A stretch of 64,000 nt of DNA from Megalobrama amblycephala (Eukaryota > Chordata > Actinopteri > Cypriniformes > Xenocyprididae): NCBI RefSeq assembly GCF_018812025.1, contig NC_063052.1, forward strand, positions 14,119,001 to 14,183,000. The letters are read 5' to 3'. A program made the translations under genes and the position numbers. How positions within the stretch are numbered: the first letter of the stretch is position 1; the number at the start of each line of letters is the position of its first letter. The notes under the pieces were generated by a model that had not been told where the DNA came from, searched no databases, and saw only the letters and a list, made by a program, of their open reading frames with translations. Below are positions 22,652 through 34,844 of this stretch, one piece after another.

Positions 22652-22764
22652 CTTCATAATAGATTTTAAAGCCGTGCGCGCTCACGGCGAAGTCACTGGT
22701 GAGTCTCAGGGAGAATACAGAGCCAGTGCTCGTGACGGGAGGAGGGATTTGGAAACCCGTTAAC
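22652..22764 (-). CDS. csmd3: CSMD-family internal exon, end of first CUB domain
   Basis: Seen: a 113-bp minus-strand exon preceded by a long pyrimidine tract ending in TTTAG and followed by the donor GTAAAG. It begins with the third base of a codon (an Arg codon if AG or CG precedes), runs 37 codons, and ends with one base of the next codon. The peptide starts LTGFQIPPPVTSTGSVF, contains SDFAVSAHGFK and ends IYYE; it has no cysteine. Known: CSMD1, CSMD2 and CSMD3 are giant single-pass membrane proteins with many alternating CUB and sushi domains, expressed mainly in brain. Their first CUB domain has an exon of exactly this length and phase, beginning LTGF and ending YE. Inferred: the VTSTxSVFSLRLTSDFAVSAHGFK-type wording recalls CSMD3 more than CSMD1, so I call csmd3; the paralogue is less certain (about 0.7) than the family. 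Codons are GC-richer than the surroundings, as expected for an exon under selection. Confidence 0.9.
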
Positions 22765-23018
22765 CTAAAGAGAGCAAAGAGAGAAAACAGAACCATAAGT
22801 TAGAAATGAAGGACCTTATACACATATCACCCTTATAACACGTGCACTCGCTGCACACATGGTGTTCGTTTTGTGACTGTTGTGACAATACGTTTTATGC
22901 TGATGGTTTCTTGAGTGTGTCAAGTGTGTCAAGGAAATTACCCAGAAATAAAAACTTTATTGTCATTATTTACTCATCATGGAGCATATAATACAATTGG
23001 CTGGGGTTATAAAGCTGC

Positions 23019-23019
23019 A

Positions 23020-23063
<44 letters not shown>

Positions 23064-23252
23064 AAATAAGATCTGTTATAAGAAAAAATAGGAAAAATTG
23101 GTATATCATTAAAAAAATATATATACATGTTTAATAATAATATAATATAATATAATATAATATAATATAATATAATATAATATAATATAATATAATATAA
23201 TATAATATAATATAATATAATATAATATAATATAATATAATATAATATAATA
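23019..23252. repeat. (AAAT)n followed by (TATAA)n
   Basis: About ten AAAT units (23019-23061), then roughly 24 perfect TATAA/TAATA pentamers (23134-23252). It lies about 250 bp upstream (minus strand) of the CSMD exon's acceptor. Confidence 0.9.
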
Positions 23253-23306
23253 TTTTAATGTTAATGTCTGGTCATCATTATCACAATCCTCAATATTTTA
23301 TTTATA

Positions 23307-23755
23307 CACTAACGTTTAAAACTTTGTGCCAGTTTTTTAAAGAAATGAATGTCTTTCATCAGCAAGGATTGAAGCAATGCATTGATCAAAAGTGATAGTA
23401 AAGACATTTATAATTTTACAAAAGATTCCAATTTCAAATAAATGTTGTCCAAGAATCCCGAAAAACAAACAAACAAAAAAATACCTGTTTTCAACATTGA
23501 TAATAATCAGAAATGTTTCTGAAATCATCATATCAGAATGATTTCTGAAGGATCATGTGACACTGAAGACTGGAGTAATGATACTGAAAATTTAGCTTTG
23601 CATCATAAATTACATTTTACAATATATTCACACAGAAAACAGTTATTTTAATTTGTAATAATATTTCACAATATTCCTGATTTTATTGTATTTTTGATCA
23701 AATAAATGAAGATTTGGTGAGCAGACGAGACTTCTTTCAAAAACATTTTTATTTG
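23307..23755 (-). mobile_element. MITE, CACTACC family, reverse copy
   Basis: Preceded by TA; CACTAACGTTTAAAACTTTG at the left, internal GATTTCTGAAGGATCATGTG and CACTGAAGACTGGAGTAATG (inverse of the signature), and GAGCAGACGAGACTTCTTTC at the right where the terminal repeat is lost. Confidence 0.6.
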
Positions 23756-25707
23756 TAGTAGTTTATTTTGTAATATGGAGAAACAAAGGCATTTTAATGT
23801 GGTGCAAAGCTCCAATATTTTTTTGATCTATAGCACATAACATAAGGCAACAGGCTTATAACTAAAAAAGATCAGTGCTTATGACAACATGGCTAAAATA
23901 TATATATATAAAAAAAAAACATAAGTGTGAAACTAATTGGCTGTGTCAATGTTTAGTTAAATATGAACCAGTCTTCTCCAAGCACTCATATTATTGCACA
24001 TTATTTCTTGAGGTGAGAGCACTGTGCTTCTTGCTTGCTTTCTTTAAGCTCCAGAATAATCCCCAATGCTTACGTGTGCATGGAAAGAAGACATTTCGTC
24101 AAACCTTTCCTCGGAAGCCTCCAGAAAGCAGCAACATTTTAAGCCACCAGCATGCTGCAGAACACACACACTGATGAAACACACACTCTGCATAAGGAAA
24201 TCATGTGCTAGCAGAGCTGCTGGTTATCTCCGTTTAAAAAAATCGATTAGGTCAGCAACATGTTAGGATGCGGGGAGGTTTTTAAATGCGTGTGTGGGGG
24301 TATGTTCAAATATGCACGTGTCAGCTAATGTGTGTCACATGGACAGAATTTCTTTTGTTTATGCTAATGAACTCACAGTGAGGCTGAAATATTTATAAAT
24401 GCCTATGCATAATATCCTCAGGACACTGCAGTTATGATTTAATAATATTAACCTTTAAACCTGTCATAAACTTCAAAGACTGTTAGAGAAACATTCAAAG
24501 ACCTATGTCCCTAAATCTTATGTAAATCCACACACGTCCCAATTGCTTCTTAACAAAGAATATTCTCTCTTTACCTTCAAATGTTTAGTCAACCATATAA
24601 TAAGGTGAAATAGCACTTGTAAAAGCCTTGGAATAAAGCGATTTACTTTTAGGAGAATAAATCATGTTAGTGCTACAGGGAATTATTGATGCTATAGTGA
24701 CTTAATTTAATGTTTTACAAATTATTTAACGCAGCAACCGTTTTTTCCATCATAATTTGGCTAGCGTTACATTATATGATCATGCTCTTATTCACGCAGA
24801 TGCTTTTAAATCATTCAAGCACCACTGTGAATGTCTGTGAATGTCGCGTCATGTGACACACACATGACTCGTGTGCACAGAAAGACGCACACCAGTATCG
24901 AGTTCTCGGTTGCACTTGAACAAACAATAACACACAAAATAATGCCCAAAATGGATGTGAGAGATCTTGTGAGAAAATGAGATGCGCGTCAAATCCGTGT
25001 CATGTTCGGCAGCGGCAGCTCTTAAAGTGACAGCAGCCTAATAAACCAAATGCTGTGATGTCTGTCATTAATGTTCATCAAAGAACAAAGGAGACTAAAA
25101 TTGTAGCTTTAATAAAGAATATTCTATATTTAATTGATAATTTATGCAGTGAAAACCATCGGAACCACAAAAAGGTTTACTTTTACTTAATATTACTATT
25201 AATATTATAATACTAATATTATTAGGCCTATTATATTATATTAATGTATGAGATGAGGCAGAACTATGTTTTTTGTAACTTTTTAGAATAAGCTAATCGC
25301 TACACCTGCTTTACATTTCTCATCTAAATATCCTTTATTATTTTAAAAATAGACAAAATCACATGAAAATTACATATAAATACAAAAAAAAAAAAAATAC
25401 TTTCACAAGGAGGCGCACATGCAAAATCAGAAATTTGAGAAGTAAATATGCAATTATCACTTCTGTGGAGTGCAACGGAAAAGTAATATAACAAGTAGTG
25501 TAATGAATTACTGTTGCAGGAACTAATAAGAAAAGTAAGAATATTACTTTTGAAAGGAGTAATGAGTATTGTATTGAATATTATTAAATTATATATTACA
25601 AATACACATTTTTATAATTAAAATAATTATTGAACATCAAAATGTAAATAGAACAGTAAGTAAACTGGTTTCAAACTAGAAAAAAAAAAAAAAAAGTTTT
25701 TAAAATA
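23756..25707. other. Mostly single-copy; one diffuse repeat likely
   Basis: 24830-25140 and 25430-25570 read like degraded dispersed repeats (for example TTACTTTTGAAAGGAGTAAT). The rest shows no feature. Confidence 0.35.
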
Positions 25708-25990
25708 CACTGTAAAACCGAACGGTGGAATTAATTAAATTAAATGAGTTTGTTTCACTCAAATAATAATGAAAGTTCATTGTACTTAATAGAAACAAAG
25801 TTGCGTAAACTCAAACTTTGGTTGTAGTAAGCTTAACTTAATATTTTTGAGTTGCAGCAGATTTATCATTCCCAGCATGCTTTGTTTCTGACTTTTTGGC
25901 TCTTGGCCCTGCCCCACTTGTCATAAAAAGTTTAAGTTCAACTAACTTAGTTACTAAAGGTTTGCTTTTACTTAATATTACTGTAAAATA
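25708..25990. repeat. AAGTT-rich repeat, second copy
   Basis: ACTGTAAAACCGAACGGTGG, GAGTTTGTTTCACTCAAATA, TGGTTGTAGTAAGCTTAACT and CAGCATGCTTTGTTTCTGAC mirror the right part of the copy ending at 34425. It supplies the first third of the long open frame at 25896. Confidence 0.55.
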
Positions 25991-26459
25991 TGAGATTTTC
26001 TTTTGCATACAGCTCAGTGTCAGTGTTGGGAGTGAGTTAAAGCATGCATGCAAACAACTGCTTGCGTACCAGACTGCGGGACCCGGCTTTAAAGGTTGTT
26101 GGAGATCAGTGGCGCTTGAGTTCTTTAAAAGGAACAGCAGCTCTGTTCACAGACTCCGTCCATCCCCAAGGGATTCGCTAACTGCTTTTTTCGACTACTG
26201 CGTGAGTTGGAACAAATCTATCTCCTCACTCTGCCTTCAGCCAAAACAGTCGGGAGGCTCTACTCTCTGCTGCTCGTTAGATGATCATCGGGGCTTAAAT
26301 CGCTTGGACGTTCTGCTTTTGGCCCGTGCAGCAAACTCTTCTGTCTTCAAGCTCCCAGCCACCAATCAGCTCACGCTGCACACTTTAAAAGCCACCATAC
26401 TGACAGGGTCAAAAACCAGCCTGTCATACGAGTTAGGATTAAAAGGACGGTTTAACTGA
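25896..26459 (+). other. Longest open frame (187 codons), function unknown
   Basis: It begins inside the repeat at 25708-25990, so the first about 30 codons are repeat sequence. The remainder (about 25990-26459) is GC-richer than its surroundings and single-copy as far as I can see. No signal peptide, membrane span or known domain is visible. ACAGCTCAGTGTC near 26010 could be a splice acceptor context. It may be part of an untranslated or conserved non-coding segment, or chance. It lies opposite to the CSMD gene. Confidence 0.2.
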
Positions 26460-26779
26460 AAACTGGCCAGAAAATAAGATCCCTGTGTAGACAACAGTGT
26501 TCTAGCATCAAACATTTGACCTCAAGCACTTCATAAAATGCTCAAAGGTGATACTGAAACAACTCAATCTTGAGTGCTGTTTGGATTTACAGAACGTTTG
26601 TGTACTTCAGTGATTTAATGTGCTGATTCGACACGACTGAAGACTCTGTGGTTTTTAGTCTGAATGTGAGTGTTACACAATACATTGAAACAAAATTACC
26701 ACATAACCCTGATGTTCATCAAAAAAAAAAAAAATAAAAAAAAAAAAAAATCAGCTGAAAATTTTCCTCACAATTTGTA

Positions 26780-27260
26780 CACGCTAAAAAATGCTGGGTT
26801 AAAAACAACCCAAGTTGGGTTGAAAATGGACAAACCCAGCGATTGGGTTGTTTTAACCCAGCAGTTGGGTTAAATGCTTGCCCAAGGTGCTGGGTAGTTT
26901 TATTTAATTCAGCTATTTAACAATTACTATATGGCTGGCTTAAAATAGGTTGGAAATTAAAAATCTGACATCTAATTACAAGAGGCAAAAGGTGAACATT
27001 TATTAATAAGAAATTTAATAAATGTTTATTGTTTAATTATTATTCATTAAACTTATTTATAAATGTTCATTTCCAATATACTTTGGGTTCATTTTAAACA
27101 AGCAATACAGTCATTTTTAAACAATAGTTGAGTTAAATAAAACTACACAGCAGGTTGGTCAAATATTTAACCCAACTGCTGGGTTAAAACAACCCAATTG
27201 CTGGGTTTGTCCATTTTCAACCCAACTTGGGTTGTTTTTAACCCAGCATTTTTTGGTGTG
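26780..27260. mobile_element. GGGTT MITE, complete copy 1
   Basis: TA at 26778-26779 and 27261-27262. Ends CACGCTAAAAAATGCTGGGT and, inverted, CACACCAAAAAATGCTGGGT; long inverted arms rich in AACCCA/TGGGTT continue for about 110 bp (for example TTGAAAATGGACAAACCCAG), around an AT-rich 250-bp centre. 481 bp, non-coding, likely moved by a Tc1/mariner transposase. Confidence 0.8.
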
Positions 27261-30200
27261 TAGGAGAAAAACACTAATATTTTTGATCCCATCAACAATA
27301 AAATTCACAGACTAACCTCTGTAAATGCACAAATTGCTTTATGTTCCATTGTTAAAACAATTATCAGCCAAATAGGGCTTGTGCTTTACCTGGCCTCATC
27401 TGAACAGAGCTTTTATATCCATGCCTAAACGGAAAGAAAGAACTTTTTTTTGATATCTACTGTACATGATTTTGTCTTTTAAGAACATTCACTCCTGATT
27501 CATAGACATAATGCCTTTATCATTTTGAATGGAGAGGGCAGTTTATATTTCATTTCTGCTGTAAAATGAGTGCTTCCCACATGGTAGAAAATTACCAAGA
27601 TCTCATTTTACCATAAGAAAAAAAAAAAAAAAAACACACACTTTGATCCACTGCTTGGAGATCATGAAACATTTCCGCAAAGACACCATTACACCCCTGC
27701 CTCTAATGTTGCTTTATTCCTAATGTGCATTCCCCTCCTTTTAATCCGGTAATTACATTTTGCCAAATATGCTCACTCATACTCATACTCATTTATTTCC
27801 TTGATGAGATTTCTCTGTTTCTGTCTCTCTGTCAGTCTCTCTCTTTCCCTTCTCTTTCTGTCTGTTTGCATTCTTAAACAACCCAGAGAGGAATATATAT
27901 ATATATAATGAAAAACACTCAAAAAACTTTTTGTCACAAAGGTAGTGGAATGGGGAACCGTGGAAATATGAGGTTTGATTGGAGGGTTTGATCTGCTCCA
28001 GCAGCATCTGTTTCAGGGTATTTATTTCATATACAGTCAGAGTGTGAGCTTATGAGCAGATAAAACATTCTGTAAGTGAAAGTTCATCTTTTGTGAGAAC
28101 ATTTGTCTTTAATCAGAGTGCAATATTCAAAAGTCATAGATTCAAGTCTATTGATTTTTTTCCCCCCTCATTAAAAGGCGTCCAGTGTAAAAGGATAATG
28201 TAATTCAACAGGGAAGGTGCAGTTTCCTATGATTATGTGATTATTTTCATCTTGCCATGGTTACATAAGATCACATCTGTGAGAGTAACATGATGAGAGT
28301 AAAGACGGATGGGTTTAATAAAGATATTTAAACAGGGTTATGGAGGACCTCAACCACAAAACTTAAACAAACGCACTCCATGAAGATGGAGATGTCAAGA
28401 CAATCAATTTCTCTCACTGCAGAAATAGACATAGGTCAAACAACATGGCCCCTTATTGGTTTTGCGGATCTGCTTGACCAATTTAAACTGCATACCTTTG
28501 ATGTCACCAGTAGGAAAAAATAAAAAGAAGAAAAAGAAAAAAAAAGATATTGAGTAGTTGGATAGAAATTTGCTGGTGCTATGTTGCATTACATTGATTT
28601 TCATCATTTTGAGACTTCTACAAATGTAAAATAATGGCTACAATGATACATTACAAAACTTGCTCAATGACTCTCAAATAAATGTTCCAGATCTCCATCA
28701 ACAGTATAAATCTATAAATAGTCAATAATTATTTTCATGTTATGACTGATTACTGATAAATGGCTGATATTAAAACTCTATATGATTTTGTCTAATTTAA
28801 AAGTAAAACAAATAAAAAAATTGTTTTAAATGCTACAAGTGAATTTAGGCATTGCAACATTATAATGTATGAAAAAGTGGATATTCATTTTGAGATTTAA
28901 GTGTTAAATTATTGCTTTTTAAAGAATTGTAGTGATTGTTAGATGGCAGCAAATGTAATCTAAATATAAAGATAGGGAAAATTAGTCAATATATACCTAA
29001 TATCGGCCAACACTGATACAAAAAATAATAATATTTTACGTTAAGAGAAAGTACTGTACAATGTAACATACACAAAAAAGTAACTAATTTTAACCTGCAT
29101 AATAAAGCATGGATGATGAACATTGGTACTGCTATTTACTGTAAGTGTCAAAGTCCAAATAATAAAAAAAATAAAACCTTAATTGGATCTTTTGACGTTC
29201 TAGAAATAAAACACACAGCAATAACAATTGTGATATTTACTGTGAAATTATAAATATAATTGCAAATTATGCTGGCTTTTGAGGAATCCTAAGTGTAGTA
29301 TATTTGGCCATAACTGGCACAACAGAGATGGACACAATTTTGTATGAATATACACATACACCTACACACTGAAATATGTTGGCTGCTCTCTTTACTACAC
29401 AAATGCACGAGTCTATTAATATTTCAAGGACATAATTTTCAAGAACATAATTTATATGCTGTTTATGGCGATAAAGAGAAGCACATTTGCAGAAATGAGA
29501 ATGAAAAAAAGCAACAAATAACTGTGAATTTTTGATGACTGAACACACATTTACTTTTGCAGTTTGACATTTTATACATTTGACATTTTCTCATCATAAG
29601 ACATTGCTGTTAAATATACTGTAAATATTCTGAAAAAGTCTGGTCAAGTTTTCAGGCAAATGAAAACAGATGATATCATGGTCCCCTGAAAAAATGTAAT
29701 GCCTCTCGTGGGGAAAAACAGTCCATAAATCTTAATTTGTCGAGATGCCTCTTGCAGATAGTCATTCATAACATTGAGCTTCTCTCAAAAGTCTGTGTCA
29801 TATTGAATAGCAATGGACTTGAATATTTATGCAATTGCCACGACTGTGAAAGTCAATAAAAGTAACCTGGGACGTGTCTTTGTAGCTATAAAAGAGAGTA
29901 ACTCAAACTGACAGCCGTATACAATTATGAACCGGGATAACTAAGCGTTTTGGGAGTCTATTAAGAAAGTTTCCCCCAAAATGCAATTTTCAGAACATCG
30001 CTTGATGTATTGAAATGCTGTAACAAAGAAACGAGGAAATAACTTTGAGAAACTGACTGGCCTTAAATCCAGATCTGTTCAAGTTGTGACAAGTTCACTC
30101 TATTGGTAACGAACATTCAGCATCCCAGTCATATTTACTCAATTTCTCACTGGTTAAAGACAGCGATATCCAATATTTGTCCTATTTGGCGTGAGCTCAC

Positions 30201-30382
30201 GCTTTCATCTATATTAATCATGTTGTTTCAAATGATCTCAGACGATGTACAAAGTCTTCAAAGAAGCTCTTGAGGCACAACATGAATTCATTTGTGGTAT
30301 TATATTTATCCCTCTGTAAAACTTTCCAGTATAATACAACTATTTGCAATTATATCACAATTTCATAAATCAAATATCAAAA
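27261..30382. other. Single-copy AT-rich sequence
   Basis: A-run at 27618-27633, CT-rich stretch at 27800-27880, AT tract at 27896. No gene or transposon boundary recognised. Confidence 0.45.
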
Positions 30383-30386
30383 TTAA

Positions 30387-31323
30387 AGGTGCCCTAGAAT
30401 CAAAATTTGAATTTACCTCGGCATAGTTAAATAACAAGAGTTCAGTACATGGAAAAGACATACATTGAGTTTCAAACCCCATTGCTTGCTCCTTCTTTAT
30501 ATAAATCTCATTTGTTTAAAAGACTTCCGGATCTCAACATAACACAGACTGTTACGTAACAGTCGGGATCATTAATATGTATGACCCCAATATTTGCATA
30601 TGCCAGCCCATGTTCAAGGCATTAGACAAGGAAAGGCAGTATTAACGTCTGGATCTGTGCACAGACAAGGTAAGCCAGCAAGAACAACAGCGAAAAATGG
30701 CAGATGGAGCAATAATAACTGACATGATCCATGATAGCATGATATTTTTAGTGATATTTGTAAATTGTCTTTCTAAATGTTTCGTTAGCATGTTGCTAAT
30801 CTACTGTTAAATGAGGTTAAACTTACCATCGTTTCTTACTGTATTCACGGAGACAAGAGCCGTCGCTATTTTCAATTTTTAAACACTTGCAGTCTGTATA
30901 ATTCATAAACACAACTTCATTCTTTATAAATCTCTCCAACCTAATGTTAGCCGTTAGCCACGGAGCATAGCCTCAAACTCATAGAGAATCAAATATAAAC
31001 ATCAAAATAAATACTTTAACTCACATAATTCGAAGCATGCTTGATGAACATTTTGTAAAGATCCATTTGAGGGTTATATTAGCTGTGTGAACTTTGTAAA
31101 TGCCCTGTAATATAATCGAGAGCTCGTGTGGCAGGGAGCAGGCGAATTAAAGGGGCGGCGCGCTGCCAAAATCAGTGTATAGTTAATGATGCCCCAAAAT
31201 AGGCAGTTAAAAAAATTAATTAAAAAAAATCTATGGGGTACTTTGAGCTGAAACTTCACAGACACATTCAGGAGACACCTTAGATTTATATTACATCTTG
31301 TGAAAAAGCATTCTTGGGCACCT
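30387..31323 (+). mobile_element. TTAA element, family A, copy 1
   Basis: TTAA at 30383-30386 and 31324-31327. Ends AGGTGCCCTAGAATC and, inverted, AGGTGCCCAAGAATGC. 937 bp. Internal landmarks CAACCTAATGTTAGCCGTTA and ATCCATTTGAGGGTTATATT recur in the copies at 38021 and 47119. Non-coding; piggyBac-type MITE by target site. Confidence 0.8.
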
Positions 31324-31388
31324 TTAAGTTGACACCCTCAAGTAAGTGAACTCTCAAACTTTCATTTTAGTGGATATGTTTTCATTAA

Positions 31389-32133
31389 AGGGGCTATATG
31401 TAAAAATTTTCATGCATTAATCACTTTTTTTTTTATTGGCAATGTGTGAACTGAGTGAAATGAAATTATAAAAAACGAGACTTCCTAGGTTTGTCTATGA
31501 AAACCTGTAGACTAATTTTTATGTGAAGGACTCTGGTCCTTGTCAGGAAAATCCAAAGGAATGTGACGTTTAAGTGTGCTCCCGAGAACCTCTTTTCCAT
31601 TCTATTCTATGAATGCTTATACATTGTTCAGGATAAAGGCAAAACAGGTTTCCTGTACTGTAAAGTCAATGTGTCATGCAAATACAAGGGATGCATTCAA
31701 ACTATAGTCGCACATAGCAAGATCTAAAAAGTCTACAGTCTCAAATAAACTATTTAATCAAACTATCATAATAGTGTAATTTTAATGACCTCATCTGTCG
31801 ACATGATGTCTGTGAATTGCAGAGTTGGTGCAAAAACATCCACATCGCTATGATCATGATGATTTCTGGACTACTGTTTTCTCATGTTGTTGTGTGTTTA
31901 TTTTGTTATTGAGAGGAAAGCGTGCAGCACATATTTACTAAATTCAGCTATTCATTAACAGTATATCGCTGCAAAGGTATTTCCAAATTCTTTTTGCTTC
32001 TAAGCAAAGAAAGAGTATATAGGGGCATTGAATCACGTTTAGTCTCTTGTGCATCACGTGCTGGCTGCAGTTCACTTAATGGCCACATGTGTTGCTAAAA
32101 ACAAGGTGTTTCTGAATTCTACATATAGCCCCT
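31389..32133. mobile_element. TTAA element, AGGGGCTATATGTA family
   Basis: TTAA at 31385-31388 and 32134-32137. Left AGGGGCTATATGTAAAA; right, inverted, AGGGGCTATATGTAGAA. 745 bp, non-coding, and only about 60 bp from the end of family A copy 1. Confidence 0.8.
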
Positions 32134-32137
32134 TTAA

Positions 32138-32959
32138 ACTACAAGACGTTTTAAAAGTGACACAGGTTCTGTGTAACAAGAATGACCTGAGCCAGCCAAG
32201 TAAAGAACCACTGCTTTAGATTTTAACTTTCAAAGAGTTTCCCATCAGCGGAGTAATTAAATGAGGACAAGACAAGCGTGTGGGCGAGCGATACCTCGAG
32301 AGATTCATTCCCAATATCTGTGACCACTCACCGAATCAAACGCTGTATCTATCCTACGCCTCGAAACAAATCACAAAGTTGTGTGGCAAAGTACGGCGGG
32401 CTATAGCACGCCCCAGCTGCTAATGCTGCAGCTCACTACCCCAGATTAAAACCCTTCTGTTCCCTCTATATCTGCCCAGCCAGACGTACCACTCACACAG
32501 GCATACCGCCTTATCAAAATCCACATTCCATCAGCACCATACTCTCCCTCAGTGGGGGGAAATTGCCTGCATTCCACCCCAGCTCCCCCCGTCCCCCACC
32601 CCAAAGCAATCTGCTGCCGAGGACAGTTCCAGTCTCCCACTCAAGCAGACCCTGCTATTTATATGGAACCTTCTGTTCGCTAACATGGACACGGATGCAC
32701 TTGCCTGGCTAATGAGCTTGGGATTTTATGAGGCAAACATAGTGGTGTACGACAGAAGAGTGGGTTTGGCTTCTGGCGGAAAGACATTTGTTTTGCTACC
32801 TTTTCAGTTGTTAAAGAACATCATCTTTATGCATGCAAACAATTTTTAATGGGGCTTCTTAGTTGTTAATTCAAGAGCTGTATACCAATATGGGGACCAA
32901 ATGAGAGACTTAATCACTTGAGAAACTGAAAAACAATCAATAAATCAATTGAACAATAA
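32138..32959. other. Single-copy GC-richer block
   Basis: 32270-32760 is clearly GC-richer, with C runs near 32585. A 64-codon minus frame (32446-32640) has no recognisable domain. Possible conserved non-coding element. Confidence 0.35.
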
Positions 32960-32999
32960 AACCTGGTAAGTTACGGTAACTCAAACCATTTGAGGAAAG

Positions 33000-33090
33000 T
33001 AAGTAAGTAAAGTTTATTTATATAGCACTTATCACAGACAAGGAGAGTCACAAAGTGCTTTACAATAAAAATAACAAATAAGATAAATAA
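33000..33090 (-). repeat. LINE/SINE 3' tail, reverse
   Basis: AAGTAAGTAAGTAAAGTTTA, then TTATATAGCACTTATCACAG and CAAAGTGCTTTACAATAAAA. Read in reverse it is the shared 3' tail of fish L2-type LINEs and V-type SINEs ending in TTAC units. Confidence 0.65.
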
Positions 33091-33224
33091 AAATAAATAT
33101 AGTATCATCAGTACAAACAGGCAAAGTGAGTAGTTTAGTTGAGTAACCAATTGCCTTAAACCATTTAAGTTTTAAAAGCAATAAGTGTGAGTACTGTAAA
33201 CTCATACTGTATATGTTAAGTTAA

Positions 33225-34061
33225 CCCTTAAATGCATGACTGTTTCGCCAATCATTCTTACATATTCGGGTCTTTATCGACCCGGATCTATATCTAACAC
33301 GGAAGGATCTCTACCTGTCGCGATAATATAAAACTCTTCTGATATTAGAGGAACAATTACAGAAGAATAAAATAAATCGTATTTTGTTACCTTTTGGAGC
33401 TTGAAAGGGCTCCGTTTGAGCAGATGTTTTATGCCATCATCACTGTCCTCGTCAGAGCTCATTTCCCAGTACATTCAGCAAATAATAGGCTAGTTTTATA
33501 TTTGAGGTCACGAATATGAGCCCATTCGCGATCTCAAACGTATTCTCAAAACTATATAAATTTTCAACATCTTCAAAATCAATATTTTGATCGCTAACAG
33601 CTTCACCAGATCCATCCAGTAACAGTTACAGTCATATTTGATTGCGTTCAGTACTTGCTCTGCAGTAAATCGCTGAGCCATTTCATGTTTTTCTTATTAT
33701 TTCGTTTTCTGTCTGAATGAGTCGTCACTTCAGCATTGTGTATCAGACATTGCCACCTTGTGGAATAAAGGTGAATTGCACTTATTCCATCATCTAAGAT
33801 TCAATTATTGTTGTGCAGAAAAAATATACGTACACTCATATACACCTCGGGTCGTTGCGACCCTATACAATTTTTTACAAAAAATGAATACAAAAATAGG
33901 CATTCTTTTATAATTTTATGATTTTTTTCTTGTTATATTCTTTATAATGAATTGATTGAGGAATACCAAGAAGGTTGATGTCTAACTTTAAAAAATGAAC
34001 GAGGAGGAGGGTAGTGAATGACGTCCCGGGTCACTAAAGACCCGAGGTATGCATTTAAGGG
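33225..34061 (-). mobile_element. piggyBac-type element with transposase remnant
   Basis: TTAA at 33221-33224 and 34062-34065. Ends CCCTTAAATGCATGAC and, inverted, CCCTTAAATGCATACC; piggyBac termini begin with CCC. Three short palindromes of the type CGGGTC-GACCCG lie just inside the ends (33267-33285, 33848-33864, 34027-34047). 837 bp, much shorter than a full element. It sits inside an older repeat (32960-34425). Confidence 0.8.
33391..33681 (-). pseudogene. piggyBac transposase N-terminal exon remnant
   Basis: On the minus strand a start ATG at 33681 opens MAQRFTAEQVLNAI, a pattern like the RFT..EAL..I start of vertebrate piggyBac transposases. After frame shifts the sequence continues with an acidic piece, MSSDEDSDDGIKHL, then KRSPFKLQK, ending at AAAAG followed by GTAAC, a possible splice donor (exon end 33391). 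The acidic N-terminal region is normal for the family. The catalytic core with its aspartates is absent. The frame shifts and length show that it cannot be active. The match is from memory of the family, not from a search. Confidence 0.5.
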
Positions 34062-34844
34062 TTAAATTCACTATATTTTAGTGTTTGTTTAGTCAATCAT
34101 TAACGTAAAAGATTTTAAGTTTATTCCACTCATTCAGTTTGAATTCATGTAACAAATCTAAGTCTTAACAACTGTATAGTGACTTAAATTGTTTGAGGAA
34201 ACCGATTGCCTTGGTTTAAGTTCATCAAACTCAAAGTAATAAAGTTACATAAGACTAAGCAAAAACTAACATTGGTACAAAGCAAAGCATGCTGGGAATT
34301 AGATATCTGCCGCAACTCAATCATATTAAGTTCAGCTTACTACAATCAAATTTTGAGTTGAGACAATGAACTTTTATTATTATTTGAGTAAAACAAACTC
34401 ATTTCACTGTTCGGTTTTACAGTTTTGAGAATCAAAAACAACTAATTAGATGAAGCAAATTGAAAACGCAATTCAATACAATTACAATATAGAAATAATT
34501 ATCTTCCTGGATAATAGGGCAAAATGCATTTATCAGTTACTTCATAATCACAAATATTTTCATTATTTTATATCAGTTTCTATACCAATTGATGAGTCAC
34601 CATTGTATTTTATATTTTCTTATTTACATGCTTATCTATTCATTGAATTGTTTTTCATTGTCAGACTGTGCATTCTCAAATCTAGTTATCCACATCTTGA
34701 TAACTGGTCACTTAACTGATTTATTTGTTTTCAATTAATTTACAGATTTCTCAGTTGATCCCATATTATTTGGGCCCCCGTATAACAATTAACAAAAAAA
34801 TTGATACTTTTGTATTCCACTGTAAAAATATGAGCATACAGATT

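Larger units (their letters stand above)
32960..34425. repeat. AAGTT-rich repeat split by a SINE/LINE tail and a piggyBac element
   Basis: Right end GAGTAAAACAAACTCATTTC and CTGTTCGGTTTTACAGT is the inverse of the left end of the copy at 25708. Pieces such as AACTCAAACCATTTGAGGAA (left of the tail) and AATTGTTTGAGGAAACCGAT (right of the piggyBac) suggest that both insertions landed in one older repeat. The left boundary is uncertain. Confidence 0.45.
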
